DNA of 64,000 nt from Chloroflexota bacterium (GTDB lineage Bacteria; Chloroflexota; Dehalococcoidia; E44-bin15): the NCBI GenBank assembly GCA_030604825.1, contig JAUVVB010000008.1, positions 1 through 64,000 on the forward strand. The letters run 5' to 3'. This document shows positions 42,522-51,789 of the stretch, piece after piece. Under the pieces are notes generated by a model. That model was not told the DNA's origin, made no database searches, and was given only the letters and a program-made list of their open reading frames with translations. The position numbers and the translations under genes were made by a program. Position 1 is the first letter of the stretch. Each line of letters opens with the position of its first letter.

Positions 42522-42550
42522 TTGACAAGGCAACCCCTGTGGGATAGTAT
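42522..42550 (+). promoter_or_regulatory. SRP RNA promoter
   Basis: Perfect TTGACA at 42522-42527, 17 bp, TAGTAT at 42545-42550. Standard spacing puts +1 at 42557, exactly the first base of the RNA's closing stem. Confidence 0.78.
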
Positions 42551-42556
42551 CTGGAC

Positions 42557-42826
42557 GGGTCGTGCTAGGCGGGGAGCTAGCGGTGCCCTGTATCCGCAAT
42601 CCGCTATAGCGGGGCTGAACTCCCACTCGAGGTCTTTTGCCTTTTGGGACTGCTCCTGCTAAGTGGCGTTGAAGGCCGGGTCCTGCGCGGCAGAAGGCTA
42701 TGAACCCCGTCAGGTCCGGGAGGAAGCAGCGGTAAATAGTGGCTTCTGGGTGCCGCAGGGTTACCTGGTCGGAGTCGGCTGGTGGGAGTAAGCCAGGGGG
42801 CGAGATCGAAAGTGGGTGCACGACCC
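42557..42826 (+). ncRNA. ffs: signal recognition particle RNA, long (Alu-containing) form
   Basis: About 270 nt. The ends pair: GGGTCGTGC (42557-42565) with GCACGACCC (42818-42826). The 5' part, GCGGGGAGCTAGCGGTGCCC, follows the Alu domain of Bacillus-type scRNA. The Ffh-binding hairpin reads GTCAGGTCCGGGAGGAAGCA with the GGAGGAAGCAGC loop near 42710-42730, then TGCCGCAGGGTTACCTGG. It scaffolds Ffh and targets membrane proteins. Many other bacteria have only the short 4.5S form. Confidence 0.93.
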
Positions 42827-42878
42827 CTTTCTATGCGGGGTGGATGCGGCGGGCTAATCTCAATAGTAAGGAGGGTTC

Positions 42879-43670
42879 ATGGATCTGAATCTCAAGGACA
42901 AGGTAGCAATAGCAACCGGCTCAGCAACGGGGATGGGAAAGGCAATTGCCCTTACCTTGGCTGAGGAGGGGGCAAAGGTTGTGCTCGCCGATATCGATGA
43001 GGAGAAGGGAAACGCCGTTGCCGATGAGATAAGGGCTAAGGGCAGCGAAGCCTTAATGGTCAAGACCGACGTGACCAAACTGGAAGCGGCGAATAAACTG
43101 GCCAAGGCAGCGGTGGATAAGTTTGGGGCAATAGATGTCCTGGTCAACAATGCTGCGGCATGGCGGGTAAACTTCTTCATGCAGATGACCGAGGAGGATT
43201 GGGACTTCGAGATCGCCGTGTGTTATCGCGGCGTATTGAATTGCACCCGGGCAGTTCTGGAATACATGATCCCGCGAAGGGTGGGAAAGATCGTCAACAT
43301 TGGCTCCGATGCGGGAAGGATCGGTGAGCCCAACCAGCCCGTTTACTCCGGCGCAAAGGCGGGGGTTATCGCCTTCTCCAAGGCCTTGGCTAAGGACGTG
43401 GCGCGCCATGGCATCCTGGTCAACGCCGTCTGTCCCTCCATGACCAGAACGGAGAGGATGTTGGAGATGGAGGAGATGTTTGAGAAGCAGGGAGGAGACG
43501 CCCTGGCAGCATACCAGGAGAGGATGCAGAAGATCGTCAGGCTGTACCCGCTGCGCAAGCTGGGGACCCCCCAGGATGTGGCCAACATGGTGGTTTTCCT
43601 GGCCTCCGATCGAGCCAATCACATAACCGGTCAAACCATCAGCGTTAATGGGGGATATTGCATGGTGTAA
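42879..43670 (+). CDS. short-chain dehydrogenase/reductase
   Basis: 263 residues. NAD(P) motif TGSATGMGKAIA, an Asp in VLADID favouring NAD(H), NNAA, and the catalytic Ser (IGSDAG) and YSGAK pair. The C-terminal ITGQTISVNGGYCMV is classical SDR. The substrate is unknown; FabG-like or alcohol dehydrogenases share this pattern. Aggagg precedes the ATG and the stop overlaps the next gene by one base (TAATG). Confidence 0.9.
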   Translation: MDLNLKDKVAIATGSATGMGKAIALTLAEEGAKVVLADIDEEKGNAVADEIRAKGSEALMVKTDVTKLEAANKLAKAAVDKFGAIDVLVNNAAAWRVNFFMQMTEEDWDFEIAVCYRGVLNCTRAVLEYMIPRRVGKIVNIGSDAGRIGEPNQPVYSGAKAGVIAFSKALAKDVARHGILVNAVCPSMTRTERMLEMEEMFEKQGGDALAAYQERMQKIVRLYPLRKLGTPQDVANMVVFLASDRANHITGQTISVNGGYCMV

Positions 43671-44521
43671 TGGCAACCGGGTCTCTGCTTCGTGAGACAA
43701 AGGAAAGGCTGCGTCGCCTCGACCTTCGCGCCCGGAAGGGGCTGGGGCAGCATTTCCTGGTCGATGAGAGGGTGCTCAGCACCATCGTAGCTGCCGCCAA
43801 GCTCACCGCTGAGGACATCGTGATTGAGGTAGGCCCCGGCCTGGGCATACTGACCACGGAGCTGGCGGCGAGAGCGGGCTGGGTCATTGCCATCGAGGTG
43901 GACCAGGGGCTTGCTTTTGCGCTGGAGGAAAGCCTCGCCCCCTTTGGCAACGTCACCATCCTCAATGCCGATGTGCTGGAGAGCGACTCCAAAACGTTGA
44001 TAAGAAGGGAAAGGGGAGCAGAAGCTGCCTATAAGGTAGTGGCCAATCTTCCCTACTTTATCGCCGCAGCGGTGCTGCGCCACTTTCTGGAGGCCTCGCT
44101 AAAGCCGCAATCGATGGTGGTCATGGTGCAGAAGGAGGTGGCGCAGGCTATAGTGGCTCAGCCTGGCAGGATGGGCCTGTTGAGCGTTGCGGTGCAGTTC
44201 TATGGTAAGCCTGCCATTGTGGACTATGTTCCGGCACGAAGCTTCTACCCCCCACCAAAGGTGGATTCCGCCATTTTGCGCATCGAGGTTTATGACCGTC
44301 CTCTGGTGGAGGTAGAGGATGTGACCAGGTTCTTCGACCTGGTTCGGGGCGGTTTCGCGGCACCCCGCAAACAGCTTCACAATTCCCTGGCTCAGGGCCT
44401 TGGCATATCGCCTGGGGCGGCCGCCGACCTGCTGGCCAAGGCGGGGATAGATGGCACGCGCCGTGCTGAGAGCCTAAGCATTGAGGAGTGGGCCAGGGTC
44501 TATCGGGCCCTCACCCTCTGA
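43670..44521 (+). CDS. rsmA: 16S rRNA adenine dimethyltransferase (KsgA)
   Basis: 283 residues from ATG at 43670. KGLGQHFLVDERVL, the SAM motif EVGPGLGILT, and NLPYF (motif IV) are diagnostic; a C-terminal helical domain ends at RVYRALTL. It dimethylates two adenines in the 3' end of 16S rRNA. It is coupled to the SDR before it and to ispE after it by one-base overlaps; rsmA-ispE is a common pairing. Confidence 0.95.
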   Translation: MATGSLLRETKERLRRLDLRARKGLGQHFLVDERVLSTIVAAAKLTAEDIVIEVGPGLGILTTELAARAGWVIAIEVDQGLAFALEESLAPFGNVTILNADVLESDSKTLIRRERGAEAAYKVVANLPYFIAAAVLRHFLEASLKPQSMVVMVQKEVAQAIVAQPGRMGLLSVAVQFYGKPAIVDYVPARSFYPPPKVDSAILRIEVYDRPLVEVEDVTRFFDLVRGGFAAPRKQLHNSLAQGLGISPGAAADLLAKAGIDGTRRAESLSIEEWARVYRALTL

Positions 44522-45372
44522 TGGCAATGTTAACCTTCACCGCCCCTGCCAAGATTAACCTCACCCTGGAGGTTCTGGGGAGAAGGGCCGACGGCTACCA
44601 CGAGGTGAGCACCATCCTTCAGGCCATCGACCTCAAGGACTACCTCTCCTTCGATGAGCGGAAGGGGATAACCGTTGAGTGCGACCACCCCAGCCTTGGA
44701 ACGCCCGATAACGTGGCGCTCAGGGCGGCGAGGTTACTCCAGGAGGAGACCGGCTCAGGGAGGGGGGCGCTTATCTCCGTCAAGAAGGGCATCCCCGTTG
44801 CCGCGGGGCTGGGGGGTGGCGCCAGCGATGCCGCCGCCACCCTTAAGGGCCTCAACCAGCTTTGGGAACTGGGCTTATCCACCGATGAGTTGCTCCCCCT
44901 GGCATGGAGGGTTAGCTCCGATGCTGCCTTTTTTCTCTATGGGGGCACTGCCTGGGGGCAGGGGCGGGGAGAGAGGATAACCCCGCTGCCCCCCCTCCCC
45001 CCTTGCTGGGTGGTGCTGTTGAGGCCACCCCTGGATGTCCCCCCCGATAAGACGGAGCGGCTTTATAAGGCGCTGGACCCATCCCACTTCAGCCAGGGGC
45101 AATTCACCAGGGAGGCGGTGGAGCTGCTGCGCCAGGGTGAGGTTCCCCGTTTCTTCAATGCCTTCGAGAGGGTTGCCTTCGCCGCCTTCCCCGGGCTTGA
45201 GCAGCACTGGCAGCGCTTTTTGGACCTGGCAGCCGAGGGGGTTCACCTCGCCGGCTCAGGCCCCACCCTTTTCACCTTGACCCAGGACAAGGTGCGGGGA
45301 GAGAAGATATACCGCTCTCTAAACAGGGAAGGACTGGAAGCCTATCTTGTTCACACCGTGGCGGCACTTTAA
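44521..45372 (+). CDS. ispE: 4-diphosphocytidyl-2-C-methyl-D-erythritol kinase
   Basis: 283 residues. FTAPAKINLTLEVLGRRADGYHE at the start (GHMP family, in part), the ATP loop IPVAAGLGGGASDAAATL and the late LAGSGPTLF. It is the fourth step of the MEP isoprenoid route. Its TGATG start overlaps rsmA, and its own end overlaps the next gene by 26 bases. Confidence 0.95.
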   Translation: MAMLTFTAPAKINLTLEVLGRRADGYHEVSTILQAIDLKDYLSFDERKGITVECDHPSLGTPDNVALRAARLLQEETGSGRGALISVKKGIPVAAGLGGGASDAAATLKGLNQLWELGLSTDELLPLAWRVSSDAAFFLYGGTAWGQGRGERITPLPPLPPCWVVLLRPPLDVPPDKTERLYKALDPSHFSQGQFTREAVELLRQGEVPRFFNAFERVAFAAFPGLEQHWQRFLDLAAEGVHLAGSGPTLFTLTQDKVRGEKIYRSLNREGLEAYLVHTVAAL

Positions 45373-45979
45373 ACGGTTTTGGAACGACTCTCTAGCTAGC
45401 TTACCTGGTAAGGCCTTACAGCTAACCGAGCGCAAGGGGGTGAGGAGAGGAATCCTTATCGTTTCTCTCCTTGGCCTCATCGCCATACCCATCGTCCTGG
45501 TCACCATAGGCTTCGATCTGGAGAGCATCGCTCGCTATGGCTATATAGGGGTCTTTCTTGCCACCTTCATCTCCAGCACCACGGTCATCTTCCCCACCCC
45601 CGGGGTGGCAGTAGTGCTCTTCGCCGCTGCCCTTTTCAATCCAGGCTGGGTTGCCCTTGCCGCCACCCTGGGAGGGGGGCTGGGGGAATTTACCTCCTAC
45701 CTCGTCGGCTACGGAGGGATTCTGGTCATCGAACCCAAGTACGCGCAAAGGTACAAAAGGGCAGAGGGTTGGATGAGACGCTATGGAAGTGTCACCATCT
45801 TTCTATTCGCCCTTTTTCCCTTTTTGATCTTCGACCTGGTGGGCATCGCCGCCGGGACATTGAGATTCCCCTTCTGGAAATTCATGCTCTTCACCCTGGC
45901 GGGACGCCTTCCCAGGTCTTTCATTGAGGCCTATTTGGGGTGGGCCATATTGCCCCACATATTCCCGTTTTTACGGTAG
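45347..45979 (+). CDS. VTT/DedA-related membrane protein, TTG start
   Basis: 210 residues from TTG at 45347, with GGAAG 8 bases upstream inside ispE; the next fair start (GTG 45439) would drop a basic leader. Four or more membrane segments, with the re-entrant-type FISSTTVIFPTPGVAVVLF and GGGLGEFTSYLVGYGG that mark SNARE-associated/VTT proteins. FPFLIFDLVGIAAG is near the end. Relatives scramble or transport lipids; the job here is unknown. Confidence 0.78.
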   Translation: MFTPWRHFKRFWNDSLASLPGKALQLTERKGVRRGILIVSLLGLIAIPIVLVTIGFDLESIARYGYIGVFLATFISSTTVIFPTPGVAVVLFAAALFNPGWVALAATLGGGLGEFTSYLVGYGGILVIEPKYAQRYKRAEGWMRRYGSVTIFLFALFPFLIFDLVGIAAGTLRFPFWKFMLFTLAGRLPRSFIEAYLGWAILPHIFPFLR

Positions 45980-45983
45980 GCAA

Positions 45984-46652
45984 ATGGTCATCGACTTACA
46001 CGTTCACACCACCAAGGGGGGATACGATAGCATCCTTTCCGTTCCCCAGCTCATCGAGGAGGCGGAGATGAAGGGCCTTGATGGGGTATGCCTCACCGAG
46101 CACAACTGTGTCTGGAGCAGGGAGGAACTGGAGAGGCTGTCCTCCAATCACCAGATCGCCCTCCTCGGCGGCATGGAGATAGAAACGGATCTGGGGCATA
46201 TCGTCGTTTTGGGGCTGGATCGATACATCTCCGGAATCCACAAGGCCAGCGGGCTACGCCGCATCGCCGATGAGGTGGGTGGATTTCTCATCGCGGTACA
46301 CCCCTCGCGCCGCTTCTTTGACCTGGAGGACCTGGGGGTGAAGCCGAGGCGCAGCTGGTCACAGGCTATCGAGGAGGCCCTTAGCCTCCCCATCCTGGGC
46401 GTGGTGGATGAGATAGAGGTGCTTAATGGATGCTGCACCGAGAAGGAGAACCTGCTTGCCCTGGAGGTGGTGAGGAGGGTGGGGATGAGGGGCACCGCAG
46501 GGAGCGACGCCCACTCGGTAAACGGCATCGGTTGCTTTGTTACCCTCTTTGAGCGGGAGATAAGGAACGAGGGCGCTCTCATCGCCGAACTGAGGGCGGG
46601 GAGGTTCCGCCCGGCACGAAGGCTTCCCGATGGGCAGAGCGTCCCGGTTTGA
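45984..46652 (+). CDS. PHP-domain phosphoesterase
   Basis: 222 residues from ATG at 45984. Metal ligands run DLHVHT, LTEHNCVW, GMEIETD, AVHPSRR and GSDAHSVNGIG, the full PHP set. Similar short proteins cleave phosphoesters such as 3',5'-nucleotide diphosphates or histidinol phosphate. Starts 4 bases after the VTT gene and ends 6 bases before the helicase gene, so a shared transcript is likely. Confidence 0.85.
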   Translation: MVIDLHVHTTKGGYDSILSVPQLIEEAEMKGLDGVCLTEHNCVWSREELERLSSNHQIALLGGMEIETDLGHIVVLGLDRYISGIHKASGLRRIADEVGGFLIAVHPSRRFFDLEDLGVKPRRSWSQAIEEALSLPILGVVDEIEVLNGCCTEKENLLALEVVRRVGMRGTAGSDAHSVNGIGCFVTLFEREIRNEGALIAELRAGRFRPARRLPDGQSVPV

Positions 46653-46658
46653 TGAAGC

Positions 46659-49433
46659 ATGAGCCAGACCTTTGTTTCCCTCGACCTGGAGACCACCGGG
46701 CTTGACCCCCGGAGCGATGAGATCATCGAGATTGGGGCGGTCAAGTTTCGGGGGGAGGAGGTAGTTGATACCTTCCACACCCTGGTGAAACCCTATCGTC
46801 TGCTTCCCTATCGCATCCAGGTGCTCACCGGGATAACGCAAGCCGAGGTTGATGCTGCCCCTCCCCTGCCCGTGGTGGTGGAGGAACTGCTCTCCTTTCT
46901 GGCCCACCATCCCATCGTAGGGCAGAACATCGCCTTTGACCTGGAGTTCCTTTCCCAGAAGGGGATTAGCCTGCCAAACCCCATCTACGACACCTTTGAG
47001 CTGGCAACCATCCTCCTCCCCACCCTCTCCGATTATAGCCTGGCCGCGGTGGCGGAAAGCCTTGGCCTTACCGCCCTCCCCCGCCACCGCGCCCTCCCCG
47101 ATGCCATGGCGGCCAAGGAGGCTTTCCTGGCGCTCTGGGATAGGGCCCGGGGGCTGGACGTGGCCATCGTTGCCGAGATGGTTCGCCTCACCAGGGATAG
47201 GGATTTATCGCTGGCTCCCCTCTTCCGCCACATCTGGGAGGAGAGGGGATTGCCCGTGGAGGGGGAATTCGATGTCCCCCGTCATGCGGAGAAGCGAAAG
47301 GGGAGGCTGGTGGCAGCAACGGCGCGGAAGCCCCTGGATGTGAAGGGGCTAACCCAGATGCTGGAGATGGAGGGCCCCTTGGCAAAGGCTTTCCCCGGCT
47401 TCGAGCACCGCGCGGAGCAGGTTGAGATGATGCAGGCGATGGCCCAGGCGCTGAACCAGGGCCAGCGCCTCATCGTGGAGGCGGGCACGGGAACGGGCAA
47501 GTCCATCGCCTATCTTCTGCCCACCATCTTCTTCGCCATGGAGAACGGCCTCCCCGTGGTCATCTCCACCAACACCATAAACCTCCAGGAGCAGCTTATG
47601 GGAAAGGACATCCCCGACCTCAAGCAGGCGCTTAAGCTTGAGGGCCTTCGCTACTGCCAGCTCAAGGGGCGAAATAACTACCTTTGCCTCCGGCGGTGGA
47701 ATCTGCTGCGCCGCAGCCAGAACCTCTCCGTGGAGGAGGTCAGGTTTCTGCTGCGCACCCTGGTCTGGCTTTCCCGCACCAAAAGCGGGGATCGGGCGGA
47801 GCTGGGCACCAGAGACGCTGGGCCATGGAACAGGGTCTGTGCCCAAGGTGGGGGCTGCCTTGGCGCCCAGTGCAGCTATCAACAGAGGGGCAGTTGCTTC
47901 CTCCATAGGGCGAGGAGGGAGGCAGAGGGGACTCATCTCATCGTCGTCAACCATGCCCTCCTCCTCTCCGACATCGCCTCTGGCAGCAAGGTGTTGCCCC
48001 CCTATAGCCATCTCATCGTCGATGAGGCCCATCATCTGGAGGAGGAGGCCACCGAGCAGTGGGGGCTTGAGGTAACCGAGCGCGACCTCATGGGCTATCT
48101 GGACCTGCTCAGCGAAAGGGTGGATGGTCACGCAGGTCTTCTCTTCCAAATTGGCAACCATTCTACAGAAAGCTCCCTTTCTCCCTCAATGGAACGGGAG
48201 CTCAGGGAACAGGCCCAGGCTGTTCACCTGATGGTGGAGGCCTGCCGCGACCGGGTGCTTCAGTTTTTCGATGTGCTGTGGCAATTCGTTGCCAGCCATA
48301 CCGAGGGACAGGGAGACTATGAGCGCAGGCTGAGCCTTACCGCGGCGGCTCGAACCCAGCCCGGGTGGAGGGATGTGGGGCTTTCCTGGGAAAACCTGAG
48401 CCTGGCCCTGGAGAACATCGCTTCCGGGCTGAAGCGCCTCTACATCATGATGGAGCCATTATCCGATGCCAATATCCTGGACTACGAAAGCCTGATGGTG
48501 GAGCTCTCCTCTTCGATCCAGCGCAGCGAGGAGCTGAATCGGGGGATAAACTCCATCATCGCTCAACAGGGGGAGGGGAATATCTGCTGGGCCTCGTTGA
48601 GGGAGCGGGGAGATAGGCTGAGCCTACATGCCGCCCCCCTCCACGTGGGCCCCATCCTTGAGGATTGCCTCTTCTCCCAGAGGGAGTGCGTGGTGCTTAC
48701 CAGCGCCACGCTGAGCATCGAGGGCAACTTCGAATACATCAAGGAGCGGCTGGGGCTAAAGGAGGCCAGCGAACTCCTCCTCGGCTCCTCCTTTGACTAT
48801 ATGAGCGCGGCGATGGTCTATATACCCCAGGAAATACCCCAGCCCGATGAACCGGGCTATCAGCAGGCGGTGCAGCAAGCGCTGATGGATGTTTGCCACG
48901 CCACCCAGGGCAGGGCGATGGCCCTTTTTACCTCCCATGCGGCGCTACGGGCAAGCCATCAGGCCATCGCCGCCACATTGCAAGGGGAGGGCATCCTCGT
49001 CTTGGGGCAGGGGATAGATGGGACGCCGAAGCAGCTTCTGGAGACCTTCAAAACCCATCCCAAAACCGTTCTCCTGGGAACCAGCAGCTTCTGGGAGGGA
49101 GTGGATGTGGTCGGAGAGGCCTTAAGCGTGCTCATCATGGCGCGGCTTCCCTTCAGCGTCCCCAATGACCCGGTTTTCGCTGCTCGCTCCCAGCTCTTCG
49201 ATGATCCCTTCAACCAGTATGCCGTTCCCCAGGCGGTGTTGAGGTTCAAGCAGGGTTTCGGCCGCCTCATTCGCACCAAGAGCGACCGCGGGGTGATGGT
49301 GGTGCTGGATCGGCGGATAAAGAGCAGGTTCTATGGCAATGCCTTCTTGGGTTCGCTCCCCCTTTGTACGGTGAAAAGCGGTCCCTTGCGCCACCTGGCT
49401 GGGGAGGTTTCGACCTGGCTGGAAGGCACCTAA
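46659..49433 (+). CDS. dinG: DnaQ-like exonuclease fused to DinG-type helicase
   Basis: 924 residues. The N-terminal 170 residues are a DEDDh exonuclease: SLDLETTGLD, GQNIAFDLEFL and HRALPDAMAA. Then an XPD/DinG helicase with Walker A EAGTGTGKSIAYLLP (about 275), cysteines spaced for a [4Fe-4S] cluster (about 335-415: YLCLRR, CAQGGGCLGAQC), DEAH box VDEAHHLEEEA (about 450) and C-terminal GTSSFWEGVDV and QGFGRLIRT. This is the Gram-positive DinG layout, where the nuclease is usually active. It acts on R-loops and other DNA structures. Confidence 0.93.
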   Translation: MSQTFVSLDLETTGLDPRSDEIIEIGAVKFRGEEVVDTFHTLVKPYRLLPYRIQVLTGITQAEVDAAPPLPVVVEELLSFLAHHPIVGQNIAFDLEFLSQKGISLPNPIYDTFELATILLPTLSDYSLAAVAESLGLTALPRHRALPDAMAAKEAFLALWDRARGLDVAIVAEMVRLTRDRDLSLAPLFRHIWEERGLPVEGEFDVPRHAEKRKGRLVAATARKPLDVKGLTQMLEMEGPLAKAFPGFEHRAEQVEMMQAMAQALNQGQRLIVEAGTGTGKSIAYLLPTIFFAMENGLPVVISTNTINLQEQLMGKDIPDLKQALKLEGLRYCQLKGRNNYLCLRRWNLLRRSQNLSVEEVRFLLRTLVWLSRTKSGDRAELGTRDAGPWNRVCAQGGGCLGAQCSYQQRGSCFLHRARREAEGTHLIVVNHALLLSDIASGSKVLPPYSHLIVDEAHHLEEEATEQWGLEVTERDLMGYLDLLSERVDGHAGLLFQIGNHSTESSLSPSMERELREQAQAVHLMVEACRDRVLQFFDVLWQFVASHTEGQGDYERRLSLTAAARTQPGWRDVGLSWENLSLALENIASGLKRLYIMMEPLSDANILDYESLMVELSSSIQRSEELNRGINSIIAQQGEGNICWASLRERGDRLSLHAAPLHVGPILEDCLFSQRECVVLTSATLSIEGNFEYIKERLGLKEASELLLGSSFDYMSAAMVYIPQEIPQPDEPGYQQAVQQALMDVCHATQGRAMALFTSHAALRASHQAIAATLQGEGILVLGQGIDGTPKQLLETFKTHPKTVLLGTSSFWEGVDVVGEALSVLIMARLPFSVPNDPVFAARSQLFDDPFNQYAVPQAVLRFKQGFGRLIRTKSDRGVMVVLDRRIKSRFYGNAFLGSLPLCTVKSGPLRHLAGEVSTWLEGT

Positions 49434-49678
49434 AATGGCTGCTCCATGTCGATGAGGGATTGGCTTAGCTGCGGGTTCTGGGCAAGGCAAACGTTGCAAA
49501 CAAATGCCATGGTGCAATGCGCATCATTGAAGAAGACGCGGCCACAGTTCTCCATCTCAGCGTGGATGGACCACGCCATATGAAACCTCTGGCCGCAGAG
49601 AAAGCAGCGGGCGACGTTCTCCTGGTCTAGGGGCTGGCCGCAAACGCCGCAAAGCTCTTCCAATTTCTCCTTCTTCAC
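49430..49678 (-). CDS. small zinc-binding protein, unknown
   Basis: 82 residues from GTG at 49678 (GTGA overlap with the previous gene). Two CxxC pairs, CGVCGQP and CFLCGQRFH, are followed by a Cys/His group (NDAHCTMAF, CNVC), enough for two zinc sites. It is not matched to a named family. It is translated with the CCA-adding-type gene and overlaps dinG by 4 bases at its 3' end. Confidence 0.72.
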   Translation of the reverse strand: MKKEKLEELCGVCGQPLDQENVARCFLCGQRFHMAWSIHAEMENCGRVFFNDAHCTMAFVCNVCLAQNPQLSQSLIDMEQPF

Positions 49679-50916
49679 CCTTGCTCACCAGTCCACTGGC
49701 GAACCAGGGCCTCCTCCTGCCCCCTGGTGCTCACCCTCCCATCCAGCCTCGCCTCCAGAAGCGCCTCCAGCATTCTGCCCAGGCGGGGGCCGGGCTTAAC
49801 CCCCATCCCCTTCAGGTCCTCGCCATCGAGGAACAATTTGACATAACGCAACTCGTGGAGGTAGAGCTCCAGGTTATGGCGAGCTGGAGGGGAATCGCAG
49901 GCCAGGGCAGCGGCGGCGATGGCCGGGGGGGGATAAGCCTTGAGCAGCCGGTAGATCTGGCTTCGGGGGAGCTGGGGATCGGCCAGGGCATCAAGCCCCC
50001 CCTTTAGTCGCAGCACCTGCCGCAGGTTTCGAGCCTTTTGCCCTGCTATTTTGAGGCGGGCGATAACACCTTCAGTCTCCTCCTCATTCAGCGGATAGGT
50101 GAGCAGGGATAGATAGAGCTCGGGGTCTGGGCTGGCTTTCTGGCGAGCGAGGTGAAATCTATCCTCCAGCCACCCATCCCCCCTAAGCGAGGGGTGAATC
50201 TCTCGGAGCACACCAAGGCCTTCAGCACGCTTCAGAATTCGCTCCGGCTCTTCCTCCCTGAGGATAAGCTCCATCTCATGGCTTATCCTTTCCCCGCTGA
50301 TGGTATGGAGCATGGGACTATGCTCTATAAGAAGCCTTTGGGTGTTCTCCTCCAGCTTGAATCCCAGCCTCTGCTCATAGCGAAGGGCGCGAAGGATTCG
50401 GGTGGCATCGTCGATGAAGCTCCTCTCATGCAGTATGCGAATCGTTTTTCGCTCCAGGTCGATCTTGCCTCCATGGGGATCGAAGAGCTGGCCGAAGGAG
50501 GAGGGGGTAATGGCGATGGCCATGGCATTTATGGGAAAATCCCTCCTCATCAGGTCATCGGCGATGGTTCCCGGCTCGACCATGGGCAGGGCTCCGGGCC
50601 TGGGGTAGCTCTCGGAGCGGGCGGTGACCAGGTCGATGCTCAAGTTCCCAAAGCGGAACTTGGCGGTGCCAAACTGGCGATGAATGAGGGCCTTCTCCCC
50701 GCTGGCCCGGGCAAGCTGGCGGGCCAGGGAGGGGGCATCGCCCTCCACCACCAGGTCGAAGTCCAGATTGGGGCGACCGAGAAGAAGGTCGCGCACCGCC
50801 CCTCCTACCAGGTAAAGGCTTTCCCCCCTGGCAGCAGCGATCTCCCCCGCCCTCCGCAGAAAGGCGAGGATCTCAGGGGGCAAATCCCGTTCCATTTTGG
50901 GGGCCAGATTCGCCAT
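49675..50916 (-). CDS. CCA-adding/poly(A) polymerase family nucleotidyltransferase
   Basis: 413 residues. The class II signature is LYLVGGAVRDLLLGRPNLDFDL near residue 36 (in part), with metal Asp-x-Asp, then RRDFPINAMAI, FDPHGG and the template-like DDATRILRALRYEQRL. The C-terminal half is a helical domain without an HD phosphohydrolase motif. It adds CCA, or only A or CC, to tRNA 3' ends; both local tRNA genes already encode CCA. The start ATG at 50916 lies 7 bases after a perfect -10, pointing to a near leaderless mRNA. Confidence 0.9.
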   Translation of the reverse strand: MANLAPKMERDLPPEILAFLRRAGEIAAARGESLYLVGGAVRDLLLGRPNLDFDLVVEGDAPSLARQLARASGEKALIHRQFGTAKFRFGNLSIDLVTARSESYPRPGALPMVEPGTIADDLMRRDFPINAMAIAITPSSFGQLFDPHGGKIDLERKTIRILHERSFIDDATRILRALRYEQRLGFKLEENTQRLLIEHSPMLHTISGERISHEMELILREEEPERILKRAEGLGVLREIHPSLRGDGWLEDRFHLARQKASPDPELYLSLLTYPLNEEETEGVIARLKIAGQKARNLRQVLRLKGGLDALADPQLPRSQIYRLLKAYPPPAIAAAALACDSPPARHNLELYLHELRYVKLFLDGEDLKGMGVKPGPRLGRMLEALLEARLDGRVSTRGQEEALVRQWTGEQG

Positions 50917-50923
50917 CCCCTCG

Positions 50924-50932
50924 ATTATAGCA
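50924..50932 (-). promoter_or_regulatory. extended -10 promoter of the CCA-adding-type gene
   Basis: Minus strand TGC-TATAAT, a perfect extended -10. No good -35 is seen at 16-18 bp, but its DNA overlaps the -35 of rnc, so the two divergent promoters may interfere. Confidence 0.6.
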
Positions 50933-50940
50933 TGCTCAAC

Positions 50941-50968
50941 TTGACAAATCGAGGCGGAGAAATGTAAT
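50941..50968 (+). promoter_or_regulatory. predicted rnc promoter
   Basis: Perfect TTGACA at 50941-50946, 16 bp, TGTAAT at 50963-50968. +1 near 50975 gives a leader of about 28 bases with TTGGAG. Confidence 0.65.
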
Positions 50969-51002
50969 CTGGCCTAACAGTTAAACTATTTGGAGTTTGC
51001 TT

Positions 51003-51707
51003 ATGGCTGATCTTGATGCCCTGCAAAAAGCCCTTGGCGTCGCCTTTAGGGACCAATCGCTGCTGGAGCAGGCCCTGGTTCATCGCTCCTACCTCAATGA
51101 AAACCCCGACTTCCATCTGCCCTCCAACGAGCGGCTGGAGTTCCTGGGCGATTCATTGCTCGGTTTCGTTATCGCCGAGAAGCTATACCGGGATTTCCCC
51201 CAGCTTTCTGAGGGGGAGATGACCAGGCTTCGTGCTGCGGTAGTGCGTGCCGAGACCCTTGCCCGGTTGGCCAGCTCCCTGGGGCTGGGCGATCATCTTT
51301 ACCTGGGGCGAGGGGAGGAGGCCAGCGGGGGACGAGACAGGCAATCCAACCTGGCAAGGACACTGGAGGCGGTGCTGGGGGCAGTAGCCATGGATCAGGG
51401 GGTTGATGTTGCCCGGGAACTGGTGCTCCGCATCTTCGAGGACGAGATTCGCAGTGCCAGCTCAGAAAGGCTCGCCATTGACCATAAGTCAAGGCTTCAG
51501 GAGTTGGTTCAGGCGAGGCATCACGTAACGCCGGTCTATAGGACCATCAACGTGGAGGGGCCAGACCATGCCAGGGAGTTCACCGTAGAGGTAATGGTTG
51601 GCCGTCGGGTAATGGGCAAAGGGCAGGGCAAGAGCAAGAGGATGGCGGAGGAGGAGGCAGCCAGGATGGCACTGGAGGAGCTGGAGCAAGATAGCCCTAG
51701 CGGCTAG
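51003..51707 (+). CDS. rnc: ribonuclease III
   Basis: 234 residues from ATG at 51003 (TTG two codons earlier). HRSYLNENPD and NERLEFLGDSLLGF are the signature; TLEAVLGAVAMDQG carries the second acidic cluster, though the usual Glu-Ala-Xaa-Ile/Leu-Gly-Ala is preserved only as EAVLGA. The last 75 residues form a double-stranded RNA-binding domain (SRLQELVQARHHVTPVY, GKGQGKSKRMAEEEAA). It matures rRNA and cuts duplex RNAs. Confidence 0.94.
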   Translation: MADLDALQKALGVAFRDQSLLEQALVHRSYLNENPDFHLPSNERLEFLGDSLLGFVIAEKLYRDFPQLSEGEMTRLRAAVVRAETLARLASSLGLGDHLYLGRGEEASGGRDRQSNLARTLEAVLGAVAMDQGVDVARELVLRIFEDEIRSASSERLAIDHKSRLQELVQARHHVTPVYRTINVEGPDHAREFTVEVMVGRRVMGKGQGKSKRMAEEEAARMALEELEQDSPSG

Positions 51708-51720
51708 GTTCGCCTTCAGA

Positions 51721-51749
51721 TTGTCCCCGGGGGGTGTTTGTGCTAAAAT
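51721..51749 (+). promoter_or_regulatory. predicted promoter of the crotonase-prs-secA run
   Basis: TTGTCC at 51721-51726, 17 bp, TAAAAT at 51744-51749 preceded by TGC. +1 near 51756, about 34 bases before the ATG. Confidence 0.6.
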
Positions 51750-51789
51750 GAGCTGTTAAGCACCTTTAATCCACCATGTTGGAGGTAGT

